Below, piece by piece: positions 1-8,282 of a stretch of DNA of 64,000 nt (positions are counted from its first letter, which is position 1; the number at the start of each line of letters is the position of its first letter). The position numbers were made by a program, and so were the translations under genes. The stretch covers positions 372,001-436,000 of the forward strand of contig JAAMEZ010000058.1 of assembly GCA_013322215.1 (NCBI GenBank). Reading direction: 5' to 3'. Below the pieces are notes generated by a model. The model saw nothing but the letters and a program-made list of their open reading frames with translations. It searched no databases and had not been told where the DNA came from. Source of the DNA: Martinezella rhizogenes. GTDB taxonomy: Bacteria; Pseudomonadota; Alphaproteobacteria; Rhizobiales; Rhizobiaceae.

Positions 1-563
1 GCCCTGCCCGTCACCGTGCCTGTGGGATTGGCGGGGCTTGCGAGCAGCACGCCCTTCAGGCGCTTGCCGCTTGCTGCCTGTGCCGCCTCCAGGCTTTCGG
101 GCGTGAGCGTAAACTGCGTTTCCTCGGTAACCGGCACTTCGACGACATCGAGGCCGAGTGCAGCCAGGATGTTGCGATAGGCCGGGTAGCCCGGCCGGGC
201 GATGGCGACGCTATCGCCGGCATCGAACAAGGTCAGGAAGGCAAGATTGAAGCCGGCCGAGGAGCCCGTCGTAATCGCAATGCGCTTCGGATCGATGCTC
301 AGGCCGTGGCGTGCCTGGTAATGGGCGGAGAGTGCCTGCCGCAAAGCCAGAGTGCCGAGCGCATCCGTATAGCCGATGCGGCCATGACCGAGAGCCGCCC
401 GTGCTGCCTCCAGAGCCGCTTGAGGTGCGGGATGGGACGGCTGTCCGACAGCCATCGAGATGACCGAGTGTCCGGCCTGGCGTCGCCGCGTCGCTTCCGC
501 CAGCACGTCCATGGCGTGGAAAGGTTCGACATCACTGCGCTTGGATAGGGAAAACAAGGTCAA
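1..563 (-). CDS. Pyridoxal-phosphate aminotransferase, class I/II (C-terminus outside window)
   Basis: This fold-type I PLP aminotransferase probably transfers an amino group between an amino acid and a 2-oxo acid in the cytoplasm; the substrate cannot be told. About 187 N-terminal residues are visible. They include the family's GQPSHPAP-like segment, the TTGSSAGFNLAFL region that lies around the PLP phosphate, the ARPGYPAY motif, and SPANPTG near the left edge. The PLP lysine lies beyond position 1. No ATG fits the conserved N-terminus (MTLFSLSKRSDVEPFHAMDV), so I place the start at a TTG codon at 561-563, just after a GAGAGAGA Shine-Dalgarno-like run. The next in-frame ATG would remove the conserved first residues. 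It is divergent from the DsbA-like gene. Confidence 0.85.
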   Translation of the reverse strand, partial: MTLFSLSKRSDVEPFHAMDVLAEATRRRQAGHSVISMAVGQPSHPAPQAALEAARAALGHGRIGYTDALGTLALRQALSAHYQARHGLSIDPKRIAITTGSSAGFNLAFLTLFDAGDSVAIARPGYPAYRNILAALGLDVVEVPVTEETQFTLTPESLEAAQAASGKRLKGVLLASPANPTGTVTGR

Positions 564-769
564 TTCTCTCTCGCATCGGATAGGCAAGCGACATTTGCCG
601 CAATATCGGCTTGTTCACAATCCTGCGATTGCGGCTTTGTCGTGAAAATTCCTGTTTCTGGAAGTAAGGACGCACCGTAAATTGTCGATGCTTATTTGCG
701 GATGTTAACCCGACGATGCTATGGCGCATCCGAGAATGACGTCTCCGATCAGATCCAAACGAGGACCCA

Positions 770-1537
770 ATGACCTTTTCTCTCAAAAGCCTGCTGACGG
801 TTTCGGCGATTGCCCTGACAGCGTCCTTCGCCACAATCCAGCCGGCCGCCGCGCTGGACGACCAGCAGAAGAAGGAAATCGGGGATTTCATCAAGGAATA
901 CCTCGTCGAGCATCCGGAGGTGCTGCTGGATGCGCAGGCCGCGCTCGAAAAGAAGCAGGACGAAGCCCGCATTGCGCAATCGGCCCAGGTGATCGAGCAG
1001 AACAAGGATGCGATCTTCAACTCCAAGAACGATGTGGCCATCGGCAATCCGAAGGGCGATATCACCGTCGTCGAGTTCTTCGACTATAATTGCACCTATT
1101 GCCGGCATGCGCTCGGCGATATGGACAAGCTTCTGCAGCAGGACAAGAATGTTCGTTTCGTCCTGAAGGAATTCCCGATCCTCGGTCAGGATTCGGTTGC
1201 CGCCTCCCGGGTTTCCAGCGCGTTCCGCCTGCTCGCGCCTGAAAAATATGCCGAATTCCATCACAAGCTGCTGGGCAGCGACGGCCGCGCTTCCGAAGAC
1301 ACCGCCATCGAGGTCGCCACCTCGTTTGGCGTCAGCGAAGCGGCCATCCGCGCCGAGATGGCGAAGGCTCCGAACACCGACATGATCAAGGCGACCTACC
1401 AGCTTGCCACCGATCTTGGCGTCAACGGCACGCCCGCCTATGTCATCGGCAACGAGATGGTTTCCGGCGCGATCGGGCTCGATGCCATCAAGGAGAAGAT
1501 CGCCAACGTTCGCAGCTGCGGCAAAACGAGCTGCTGA
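770..1537 (+). CDS. DsbA-family thiol:disulfide oxidoreductase, periplasmic
   Basis: The 255-residue protein has a Sec signal peptide (cleavage near AAA-LDD, about residue 29), a helical N-terminal extension of the ScsC/Com1 type, and a thioredoxin fold with the redox motif CTYC at residues 108-111 and the cis-proline in NGTPAY (Pro222). It most likely oxidises or isomerises disulfides in the periplasm. The start ATG follows a GAGGA ribosome site. Unusual are two extra cysteines at the extreme C-terminus (SCGKTSC, residues 250 and 255), which could form a secondary redox pair. It is a single gene closed by a strong hairpin terminator; no DsbB partner lies nearby. Confidence 0.9.
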   Translation: MTFSLKSLLTVSAIALTASFATIQPAAALDDQQKKEIGDFIKEYLVEHPEVLLDAQAALEKKQDEARIAQSAQVIEQNKDAIFNSKNDVAIGNPKGDITVVEFFDYNCTYCRHALGDMDKLLQQDKNVRFVLKEFPILGQDSVAASRVSSAFRLLAPEKYAEFHHKLLGSDGRASEDTAIEVATSFGVSEAAIRAEMAKAPNTDMIKATYQLATDLGVNGTPAYVIGNEMVSGAIGLDAIKEKIANVRSCGKTSC

Positions 1538-1553
1538 ACGGCGCAAAAATCCA

Positions 1554-1598
1554 CTCTCAAAAGCGGATAAGCAAAGTGCCTATCCGCTTTTTTGAGAG
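1554..1598 (+). terminator. Rho-independent terminator after the DsbA-like gene
   Basis: A 16-bp stem (CTCTCAAAAGCGGATA pairing with TATCCGC..TTGAGAG, two extra T on the 3' side) encloses an 11-nt loop, 17 nt after the stop codon. T-rich on the 3' side; it separates the gene from aroQ. Confidence 0.85.
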
Positions 1599-1745
1599 CT
1601 TCGGAACGGCGCTGCGGCATGGCATGGCGCAAAAATGCCAAAATCACGGCGTTTCCACACCTAGAGGCACGCAACCTTCGCACCAGGGCTTTCCTACAGA
1701 GCCGTGGGAGTCTATAGGTTGCGCTGCACTTTGACGGAACCTCTG

Positions 1746-2183
1746 ATGGCGCAAACTATTTTCGTCCTTAACGGACCCAATTTGAATGCTCTCGGCAAGC
1801 GCGAGCCGGGCATCTATGGCGGCAAGACGCTCAAGGATATCGAAGCCGACTGCAAGTCCGCAGGTGAAAGCCTGGGCTTCATCGTCGATTTCCGCCAGAG
1901 CAATCACGAAGGCGTGCTGGTCGACTGGATGCACGAAGCTGGCGATAAGGCCGCCGGCGTCGCGATCAATCCCGGTGCCTATGGTCATACGTCGATCGCG
2001 CTGCATGATGCGATCCGCGCCATCTCCATTCCGGTCGTGGAGGTGCATATCTCCAACATCCACGCACGCGAAGAATTCCGGCACAAATCGATGATCGCGC
2101 CCGCTGCAAAGGGCATGATCTGCGGTTTCGGACCTCATAGCTACATCCTGGCGCTTCATGCGCTGAAATCCATCACCCAATAA
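1746..2183 (+). CDS. aroQ: Type II 3-dehydroquinate dehydratase
   Basis: This cytoplasmic enzyme converts 3-dehydroquinate to 3-dehydroshikimate in the shikimate pathway. The 145-residue length is typical of the dodecameric type II family. Visible hallmarks are the NGPNLNALG start, the EPGIYGG segment carrying the catalytic tyrosine, NPGAYGHTS, and VHISNIHAREEFR with the catalytic histidine and substrate-binding arginine. I chose the ATG of MAQTIFVLNG; an in-frame GTG-type extension of 14 residues upstream is not conserved-looking. It lies 24 bp ahead of accB, and aroQ-accB-accC is a common cluster, so the three are probably cotranscribed. Confidence 0.95.
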   Translation: MAQTIFVLNGPNLNALGKREPGIYGGKTLKDIEADCKSAGESLGFIVDFRQSNHEGVLVDWMHEAGDKAAGVAINPGAYGHTSIALHDAIRAISIPVVEVHISNIHAREEFRHKSMIAPAAKGMICGFGPHSYILALHALKSITQ

Positions 2184-2207
2184 CAAAAATACAGGGCAAG
2201 AAATCCA

Positions 2208-2678
2208 ATGGCTGAAAAGAAATCGGGTATCGACCAGGCGCTGATTCGCGATCTCGCCAACATCCTCAACGACACGGATCTGACCGAGATCGAAGTCGAA
2301 CAGGAAGATCTGCGCATCCGCGTGTCGCGTGCCGGCACGACCCAATATGTTCAGGCGCCGATTGCTGCACCGGCCGCTTACGCTGCTCCTGCTGCCGTTG
2401 CAGCAGCGCCGGCCGCCGCTCCCGCAGGCAAGACCCGCAATCCCGACAACGTCGTCAGCGCGCCGATGGTCGGCACCGCCTATCTGGCCCCGGCACCAGG
2501 CTCTGCTGCCTTCATTCAGGTCGGTGCAGCCGTCAAGGAAGGTCAGACGCTGCTCATCATCGAAGCAATGAAGACGATGAACCAGATTCCTGCGCCGAAG
2601 TCCGGTACGGTTACCGAAATCCTCGTTCAGGACGGCCGTCCGGTCGAGTACGGCGAAGCCCTGGTCGTCATCGAGTAA
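2208..2678 (+). CDS. accB: Biotin carboxyl carrier protein of acetyl-CoA carboxylase
   Basis: AccB carries the biotin that AccC carboxylates, and hands the carboxyl group to acetyl-CoA through AccAD, the first committed step of fatty acid synthesis. The 156-residue protein has an N-terminal domain, a flexible Ala/Pro-rich linker at about residues 48-73, and a C-terminal biotinyl domain with EAMKTMNQ, the acceptor being Lys122. It lies 9 bp before accC. The ligase that would biotinylate it, birA, is also in this window (54.2-55.0 kb). Confidence 0.97.
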   Translation: MAEKKSGIDQALIRDLANILNDTDLTEIEVEQEDLRIRVSRAGTTQYVQAPIAAPAAYAAPAAVAAAPAAAPAGKTRNPDNVVSAPMVGTAYLAPAPGSAAFIQVGAAVKEGQTLLIIEAMKTMNQIPAPKSGTVTEILVQDGRPVEYGEALVVIE

Positions 2679-2687
2679 GGTCGGCCC

Positions 2688-4040
2688 ATGCCCATTATTT
2701 CGAAGATTCTCATAGCCAACCGCGGAGAGATCGCTCTGCGCGTGCTGCGCGCCTGCAAGGAGCTCGGCATTGCGACCGTTGCGGTGCATTCGACCGCGGA
2801 TGGCGACGCGATGCACGTGCGCCTGGCGGATGAAAGCGTTTGCATCGGCCCGCCGCCGTCGCGCGACAGCTATCTCAACATCCACCAGATCGTTGCCGCC
2901 TGTGAAATCACCGGCGCGGACGCCGTGCATCCCGGCTATGGCTTCCTTTCGGAAAATGCCAAGTTCGCCGATATTCTCGATGCGCACGGTATCACCTTCA
3001 TCGGCCCGACGGCGGAGCATATCCGCATCATGGGTGACAAGATCACCGCCAAGACCACGGCGCAGCAGCTCGGCATTCCGGTCGTTCCGGGTTCCGACGG
3101 CGAAGTGAAGACCGAGGAGGAGGCGCTGAAGACGGCGCGCGAGATCGGCTATCCGGTGCTCATCAAGGCAACCGCCGGCGGCGGCGGCCGCGGCATGAAG
3201 GTCGCCCGCACGGAAGAAGACCTGATCGAGGCCTGGTCGACAGCCCGCACGGAGGCCGCAGCCGCCTTCGGCAACGAATCCGTCTACATGGAAAAATATC
3301 TCGGCAAGCCGCGCCACATCGAAATCCAGGTTTTCGGTGACGGCGAAGGCAACGCGATCCATCTCGGTGAACGCGACTGCTCGCTGCAGCGCCGCCACCA
3401 GAAGGTCTGGGAAGAAGCCAATTCTCCGGCTCTCAACGTCGAGCAGCGCATGAAGATCGGCAATATCTGCGCCGACGCCATGAAGAAGCTCAAATATCGC
3501 GGCGCCGGCACGATCGAGTTCCTCTACGAGAACGGCGAGTTCTATTTCATCGAAATGAACACCCGCCTGCAGGTGGAGCATCCGGTCACGGAAGCCATCA
3601 CCGGCATCGACCTCGTGCATGAGCAGATCCGCGTCGCTTCCGGCGGCGGTCTCTCGGTGACGCAGGACGAAGTCCACTTCCACGGCCATGCCATCGAATG
3701 CCGCATCAACGCCGAAGATGCCCGCACCTTCGTGCCCTCGCCCGGCACGATCACGCATTTCCATGCGCCCGGCGGCCTTGGTGTTCGTATCGATTCCGGT
3801 GCCTATCAGGGCTACAGGATCCCCCCCTACTACGACAGCCTCATCGGCAAGCTGATCGTGCACGGGCGCACCCGCGTCGAGTGCATGATGCGCCTGCGCC
3901 GCGCGCTTGACGAATTCGTGGTGGACGGCATCAAGACCACCCTGCCGCTGTTCCAGGATCTGGTTTCCAATCAGGATATCGCCAATGGCGACTATGATAT
4001 CCACTGGCTGGAAGACTACCTGGCGAAAACATCGGCCTAG
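2688..4040 (+). CDS. accC: Biotin carboxylase subunit of acetyl-CoA carboxylase
   Basis: AccC carboxylates biotin on AccB using ATP and bicarbonate. The 450-residue length is standard. The order is an N-terminal preATP-grasp domain (KILIANRGEIALRV), an ATP-grasp domain with the glycine-rich loop KATAGGGGRGMK near residue 158-170, the EMNTRLQVEHPVTE segment with metal and bicarbonate residues, and the C-terminal biotin carboxylase domain. It starts 9 bp after accB and is followed after 3 bp by aat, so translation and transcription are likely coupled. Confidence 0.98.
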   Translation: MPIISKILIANRGEIALRVLRACKELGIATVAVHSTADGDAMHVRLADESVCIGPPPSRDSYLNIHQIVAACEITGADAVHPGYGFLSENAKFADILDAHGITFIGPTAEHIRIMGDKITAKTTAQQLGIPVVPGSDGEVKTEEEALKTAREIGYPVLIKATAGGGGRGMKVARTEEDLIEAWSTARTEAAAAFGNESVYMEKYLGKPRHIEIQVFGDGEGNAIHLGERDCSLQRRHQKVWEEANSPALNVEQRMKIGNICADAMKKLKYRGAGTIEFLYENGEFYFIEMNTRLQVEHPVTEAITGIDLVHEQIRVASGGGLSVTQDEVHFHGHAIECRINAEDARTFVPSPGTITHFHAPGGLGVRIDSGAYQGYRIPPYYDSLIGKLIVHGRTRVECMMRLRRALDEFVVDGIKTTLPLFQDLVSNQDIANGDYDIHWLEDYLAKTSA

Positions 4041-4043
4041 CCT

Positions 4044-4688
4044 ATGCCCGGAGCGCGCGGCAAACGTCCCGGCATTACCCCGGAGATTTTGTTGCGCGCC
4101 TATTCCATCGGACTTTTCCCGATGGCTGAATCGGCAGACGACCCGGAAATCTTCTGGGTCGAGCCGGAATTGCGGGGCATCATTCCCCTCGATACGTTCC
4201 ACGTCTCCAAAAGCCTCGCCAAGAAGATTCGCCAGAATCCCTTCGACATCCGTTTCGACACGGATTTCGAGGCGGTGATCGCAGCTTGCGGCGAGCAGAC
4301 GAGCAACCGCCCCAGCACCTGGATCAACGATACGATCCGCTCGCTCTACGCTACCCTGCATCACATCGGCCATGCTCATTCCGTCGAGGCCTGGGAAGGC
4401 GATCGGCTGGTCGGCGGTCTCTATGGTGTTTCGCTGGGGTCCGCCTTCTTCGGCGAAAGCATGTTTTCCCGCCGCACGGATGCTTCCAAGATCTGTCTCG
4501 TCTATCTCGTCCAGCGCCTGCGCGAGCGCGGCTTCACCCTGCTCGACACGCAGTTCACCACCGAGCATCTGAAGACGTTCGGCGCTATCGACGTACCGAA
4601 GGATGCCTATGCCATGATGCTGGAAAAGGCGATGGAATCGCCCAATCTCAGCTTCTCCGACGGTGGAAATCTGCCCGAGATGAATTGA
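4044..4688 (+). CDS. aat: Leucyl/phenylalanyl-tRNA-protein transferase
   Basis: Aat adds Leu or Phe from aminoacyl-tRNA to proteins with N-terminal Arg or Lys, marking them for ClpS/ClpAP degradation (N-degron pathway). The 214-residue sequence shows the family signature: YSIGLFPMAE near the start, IFWVEPELRGIIPL, then WEGDRLVGGLYGVSLGSAFFGESMFS and the LLDTQFTTEHLKTFGA block that forms the GNAT-like catalytic domain. It begins 3 bp after accC and is probably the last gene of the aroQ-accBC unit. Confidence 0.96.
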   Translation: MPGARGKRPGITPEILLRAYSIGLFPMAESADDPEIFWVEPELRGIIPLDTFHVSKSLAKKIRQNPFDIRFDTDFEAVIAACGEQTSNRPSTWINDTIRSLYATLHHIGHAHSVEAWEGDRLVGGLYGVSLGSAFFGESMFSRRTDASKICLVYLVQRLRERGFTLLDTQFTTEHLKTFGAIDVPKDAYAMMLEKAMESPNLSFSDGGNLPEMN

Positions 4689-4737
4689 TTCTAATCGGTA
4701 CTGCCCTAAGTTCGGCGCAACAGCCGAGGGTAGAATA

Positions 4738-5697
4738 GTGAAGAATCATATTGCAATTGTCTTTCTGGCTGCGTTGACGATCACAACGCAGGCCAATGCC
4801 AAATCCTTCCACGATATGTTCGGAGCGGAGCCGCCGGCGGGCGATGAAGGCACCGTGCTGAAAACGCTGGATTTCCAGCAGGGCGCGATCAAGCTTCCCG
4901 CCGCCAATGCCACGCTGAATGTTTCCAACCAGTTTTACTATCTCAATCCGCAGGATTCGAAGAAGGTGCTGGTCGAGCTCTGGGGCAACCCGGAAAGTTC
5001 GGTTGGTAATCCGCTCGGCATGATCTTCCCGGTGAAATACCCGCCGACCGACCCACATTCCTGGGGTTCCGTCATCGACTATGACGGCAGCGGTTATGTC
5101 TCCGACGAGGATGCCGCATCGACTGATTACGACGATCTGCTCAAGAAGATCCAGGAAGCGATCAAGGAGGCGAATCCCGAACGCGAACAGCAGGGTTTCG
5201 ATCCGATCACGCTTGTCGGCTGGGCAGAGCCACCGCATTACGATAAGGCGACCCATGCCCTGCACTGGGCGCGTGATCTGATTTTCGGCAAGGACCCGAA
5301 CGCCGGCCATACGCTGAACTATTCCGTGCGCGTGCTGGGGCGAGAGGGAGTCACCGAACTCGATTTCGTTGCCGGGCTGGATCAGCTGCAGGAAATCAAT
5401 GCTGCCATCCCCAACGTCATCAACACCGTGCAATATGACAGCGGCAAGCGCTATGCCGACTTTGCCAATGGCGACAAGATCGCGGCCTACAGCATGGCGG
5501 GGATGATCGCTGCCGGCGCGGGCGTGAAAGTTGCGGCAAAGCTCGGGCTTCTGGCAGTCGTTCTCGGCTTCTTCAAGAGCTTTGGCGTCGCGCTTCTTGC
5601 ATTGAAGAAAGGCCTCATCGTCGTGCTGGCGGGTGTTGTCGCGGCCGGCCGCAAGATCCTGGGTCTGTTTCGCCGCAAGGGGAACACCGACACCTGA
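4738..5697 (+). CDS. DUF2167 family membrane-anchored exported protein
   Basis: Function is unknown. The 319-residue protein begins with a signal peptide (cleavage near ANA-KSF), followed by a large extracytoplasmic DUF2167 region with GDEGTVLKTLDFQQG, PPTDPHSWGSVIDYDGSGYVSDEDA and FDPITLVGWAEPPHYD as recognisable family segments. Two hydrophobic helices at about residues 255-305 and a basic tail (GLFRRKGN) suggest anchoring in the inner membrane with the bulk in the periplasm. The start is a GTG after GAGGG. It stands alone, with about 50 bp to aat and 337 bp to the next gene. Confidence 0.85.
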   Translation: MKNHIAIVFLAALTITTQANAKSFHDMFGAEPPAGDEGTVLKTLDFQQGAIKLPAANATLNVSNQFYYLNPQDSKKVLVELWGNPESSVGNPLGMIFPVKYPPTDPHSWGSVIDYDGSGYVSDEDAASTDYDDLLKKIQEAIKEANPEREQQGFDPITLVGWAEPPHYDKATHALHWARDLIFGKDPNAGHTLNYSVRVLGREGVTELDFVAGLDQLQEINAAIPNVINTVQYDSGKRYADFANGDKIAAYSMAGMIAAGAGVKVAAKLGLLAVVLGFFKSFGVALLALKKGLIVVLAGVVAAGRKILGLFRRKGNTDT

Positions 5698-5805
5698 GGC
5701 AATCCAGGCCCGAGGTTCTTTGCGACTTCAAATCCTGATTGTACTCTGCTATCCCTGCTCGCGAAGAGCTTTGGTGCGTAGAGGTTCCACTTTGCCGTCG
5801 TAAAT

Positions 5806-5896
5806 ACCGGTCTCATCCAAATCATCCTATGTATCGGGGCGACCTAGTGTCGTCCGATGCATATTCATGTCCATCGGGTGATGGCCTGAGACCGGT
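5806..5896. repeat. Nested inverted-repeat element in a 337-bp gap
   Basis: ACCGGTCTCA (5806-5815) pairs with TGAGACCGGT (5887-5896). Inside are shorter nested repeats: ATCATCC with GGGTGAT, and ATCGG..CGAC with GTCG..CGAT. The element could fold into a branched hairpin. The rest of the gap 5698-6034 holds no coding sequence or terminator I can support. Confidence 0.5.
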
Positions 5897-6034
5897 TTGG
5901 CATTGTCAAAACGCGCCTAATGCAGCAGCCGCTGTCTCAGCTCTTCAGCCGTCCCGCAACATCGCCATACCGTGCCCTGACGGGCTTGTCTCACCGCCAG
6001 CTTGGTGGACTTCCAGACGGAAGACCAAGACGGT

Positions 6035-6712
6035 ATGTGCAATATTCTTCAGGTCCGTTGGACCATTTCGCCGAAAACACCCCCTCAGCCATGGATCGCC
6101 TGCAGTGGCTGCGGATGTCAGAAACCCTTCAGATCGAGCGGCAAGGTCAGACTCAACGCCAATGGCAAGCGGCTCGATGCCTGGCTCGTCTACAAATGCA
6201 TCGATTGCGACAAGACGTGGAACCGGACGCTTTTCGAACGCCGGACCGTTCACGACCTCACTCCCTCCACTCTCGAGGCGCTGCAGCGTAGCGATCCGGA
6301 TTGGGTGCAAGCGCAGGAATTCGATCTCGACGGGCTGAAACGCAAAGCCAAGCGCATCGACGAGCCGCCCGATGTGACCATCCGGAAGGAGCCGATATGT
6401 GTGGCAAGCGATTGGACTGCGCTGGAGATCGAAATAACAGCCAAGTTCACGGTGAACCTGCGCCTTGACCGGTTGCTGGCGTCGGAGTTGGCAATCTCGC
6501 GCTCACGGCTCCAGGCTCTCCACGACGCAGGCGCATTGAAAGCCCATACGAACCGCAGCGACTTCCTGCGCCATAAGCCCAAGGACGGTTTGCGGATCGT
6601 TCTCGACCTGTCGGAAGCCACTGATCGTCGAGCGATAGGCGCGGCCGCCACCAATTTTCGGATCAGGGTTAAAACGATGCCCGCAGGAGCAAGGCTTCTG
6701 CGGGCTGCATAA
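6035..6712 (+). CDS. DUF1062 domain protein
   Basis: Function is unknown. The roughly 225-residue protein has an N-terminal zinc-ribbon-like module (CSGCGCQKPF..CIDC) and the DUF1062 pattern RWTISPKTPPQPWIACSGCG, followed by a region NLRLDRLLASELAISRSRLQ that resembles an S4-like RNA-binding or SMART-type helix motif. I prefer the ATG at 6035 (MCNILQVRW) since the family begins just before the RWTI block; an ATG 33 bp upstream is also in frame. Family members are often annotated near regulators in Rhizobiaceae, but no partner is seen here. Confidence 0.8.
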   Translation: MCNILQVRWTISPKTPPQPWIACSGCGCQKPFRSSGKVRLNANGKRLDAWLVYKCIDCDKTWNRTLFERRTVHDLTPSTLEALQRSDPDWVQAQEFDLDGLKRKAKRIDEPPDVTIRKEPICVASDWTALEIEITAKFTVNLRLDRLLASELAISRSRLQALHDAGALKAHTNRSDFLRHKPKDGLRIVLDLSEATDRRAIGAAATNFRIRVKTMPAGARLLRAA

Positions 6713-6738
6713 TACTGCGGCGAATGTCTTGGTAGCGA

Positions 6739-7185
6739 TTACTTCGCGCCAGCGCCAGCGGTATCCGGCGCCGGCACGTCCGACTTCTGCTTGCACTCTT
6801 TCAGCCAGACGTCATAAATCGGATGCTCGACGGCGTTGAGGCCAGGGCTATCGGCAAACATCCAGCCGGTGAAGATGCGGCGGATACGGCGATCGAGTGT
6901 GATCTCGTCGACTTCGACGAAACCGTCCACCTTCTGCTGCTCGGTATCGTCTCGCGAATAGCAGGCACGCGGCGTCACCTGCAGCGCGCCGAACTGAACG
7001 GTCTCGTTGATGTAGACGTCGAAGGTAGTGATGCGTCCGGTGATCTTGTCGAGGCCGGAGAAGACGGCGACCGGATTGGCAATGCGGGCAGCCTCGGCGG
7101 TGGAAGCCGCCATGATGCCCGCGACGAGGGCAACGCCGGCTACGGCCAGTGCACGCAAAGAAGCGCTCCGCGTGAAAACCATCAT
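6739..7185 (-). CDS. DUF2155 domain secreted protein
   Basis: The 148-residue protein carries a Sec signal peptide (MMVFTRSASLRAL.., cleavage near AEA-ARI) and then the conserved core: AVFSGLDKITGRITTFDVYINE, FGALQVTPRACYSRD and a GWMFADSPGLNAVEHPIYDVWLKEC block with two cysteines. It is probably periplasmic; the role is not established. The open frame extends 78 codons further upstream but lacks family similarity, and the ATG at 7185 is preceded by GGAGAG. The gene lies 104 bp after the NDUFA12 gene on the same strand, a pairing that I recall as common in Rhizobiales. Confidence 0.85.
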   Translation of the reverse strand: MMVFTRSASLRALAVAGVALVAGIMAASTAEAARIANPVAVFSGLDKITGRITTFDVYINETVQFGALQVTPRACYSRDDTEQQKVDGFVEVDEITLDRRIRRIFTGWMFADSPGLNAVEHPIYDVWLKECKQKSDVPAPDTAGAGAK

Positions 7186-7289
7186 ATCCGCCACTCTCCG
7201 CTTGGTCTCGGTCAAGGCGCCGAGCAAAAGCCGGCATATGTCGCGCCTAAAGCCCAATTGTGGCCAAAGGACGAGCCCGGCTTCTCGGC

Positions 7290-7688
7290 TCAGTTGCCAG
7301 GCGTCCAGGCGTCGTAGTCGCCAGTCACGCGCGGACGCTCGCCAGCAACGGCGAGAGAGCCCGGCGGGCGATAAGCCTGCGGCGAACCTGTGGGATTGGC
7401 GCGATGTTCCTTCTGCCAATCCTTGGCGGCGTAGTTTTCCTTGGAGGGCGGAACGTCGGTGCGGTGATGCATCCAGCCATGCCAGCCCGGAGGAATGGCC
7501 GAAGCTTCGGCATAGCCCTTGTAGATCACCCAGCGCTTCGGAAGGCCGTAGGAGGACATGCCGCCTTCGTAGTAGACATTGCCGAATTCATCCTCGCCGA
7601 CACGCTTGCCAAAACGCCAGGTCGCGAAGCGCGTGCCCATGGTCTGACCGTTCCACCAGGTAAATGTCTGTACGATGAAATTCCACAT
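7290..7688 (-). CDS. NADH:ubiquinone oxidoreductase subunit NDUFA12 family
   Basis: This 132-residue protein is homologous to the mitochondrial complex I accessory subunit NDUFA12 (B17.2), one of the few supernumerary subunits already present in alphaproteobacteria. Visible family features are TFTWWNGQTMGTRFATW, GEDEFGNVYYEGG, RRWVIYKG-like RWVIYKGYAEASAIPPGWHGWMHH and the C-terminal P.Y.PW-like region. It should bind the peripheral arm of complex I, whose main operon ends this window (55-64 kb). It stands outside that operon, as is usual. Confidence 0.92.
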   Translation of the reverse strand: MWNFIVQTFTWWNGQTMGTRFATWRFGKRVGEDEFGNVYYEGGMSSYGLPKRWVIYKGYAEASAIPPGWHGWMHHRTDVPPSKENYAAKDWQKEHRANPTGSPQAYRPPGSLAVAGERPRVTGDYDAWTPGN

Positions 7689-7794
7689 GTCTTTTCCTCG
7701 ATACCCGCTGAGGGGCGAGCGATACCAGAATTCGATAGTTTGCTTATGCCGCCACCGGACCGGCTTGTCCAGTGATTCCAGCAGGCAAACAGCC

Positions 7795-8262
7795 TCATTT
7801 CAATGCCATCTTGAAGCCCAGATGCGTCGGCTTGAAACCCAATCTGTCGTAGAAGCGATGAGCATCCTTGCGCACCGCATTCGAGGTCAGTTGCACCATG
7901 CGCATATCGCGGCTTTTTGCCTCGTCGATGCAGAAATCGATCATCGCAGCCCCGATCCCCTGCCCGCGCATATCGTCCCGCGTCTGGACCGACTCGATGA
8001 TCATCGCGGATGATCCCCGCCCGTGCAGCGAGGTGACGACGATCGTCTGGAAGGTTCCGACAATCTCGCCAGCAAGTTCGGCGGCATAGAGCGTTTGGTC
8101 CGAGGATGCAGAGATGGTGCGAAAGGCGCGCAGATATTCGTCATAGGCGGAAAGATCGGTCGTATCGCCGTGGCCACCCATGGTGTCGGCAGCGAATAGG
8201 CCGATCAGAGAAGGAAGGTCGGATTCTTTCGCTTCGCGAATTACCAGGCGGACGTCTTCCAT
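7795..8262 (-). CDS. GNAT family N-acetyltransferase
   Basis: The 155-residue protein has a single GNAT acetyl-CoA-binding domain, with the motif A loop RGQGIGAAMIDFCIDEA at about residues 100-116 and a C-terminal AHRFYDRLGFKPTHLGFK segment typical of motif B. Substrate is not predictable. It lies 20 bp downstream of a second GNAT gene and that one 3 bp downstream of gatB, so gatB and both acetyltransferases probably form one leftward operon. Confidence 0.85.
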   Translation of the reverse strand: MEDVRLVIREAKESDLPSLIGLFAADTMGGHGDTTDLSAYDEYLRAFRTISASSDQTLYAAELAGEIVGTFQTIVVTSLHGRGSSAMIIESVQTRDDMRGQGIGAAMIDFCIDEAKSRDMRMVQLTSNAVRKDAHRFYDRLGFKPTHLGFKMALK

Positions 8263-8282
8263 GAATGATCTCGCCCATTCCC

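Noticed and set aside
1644..4568. Very long minus-strand open frame opposite aroQ-accBC (974 codons)
   Set aside because: Antisense shadow of high-GC genes; composition rich in Arg, Asp, Gly and His without family features, and three well-supported genes lie on the other strand.
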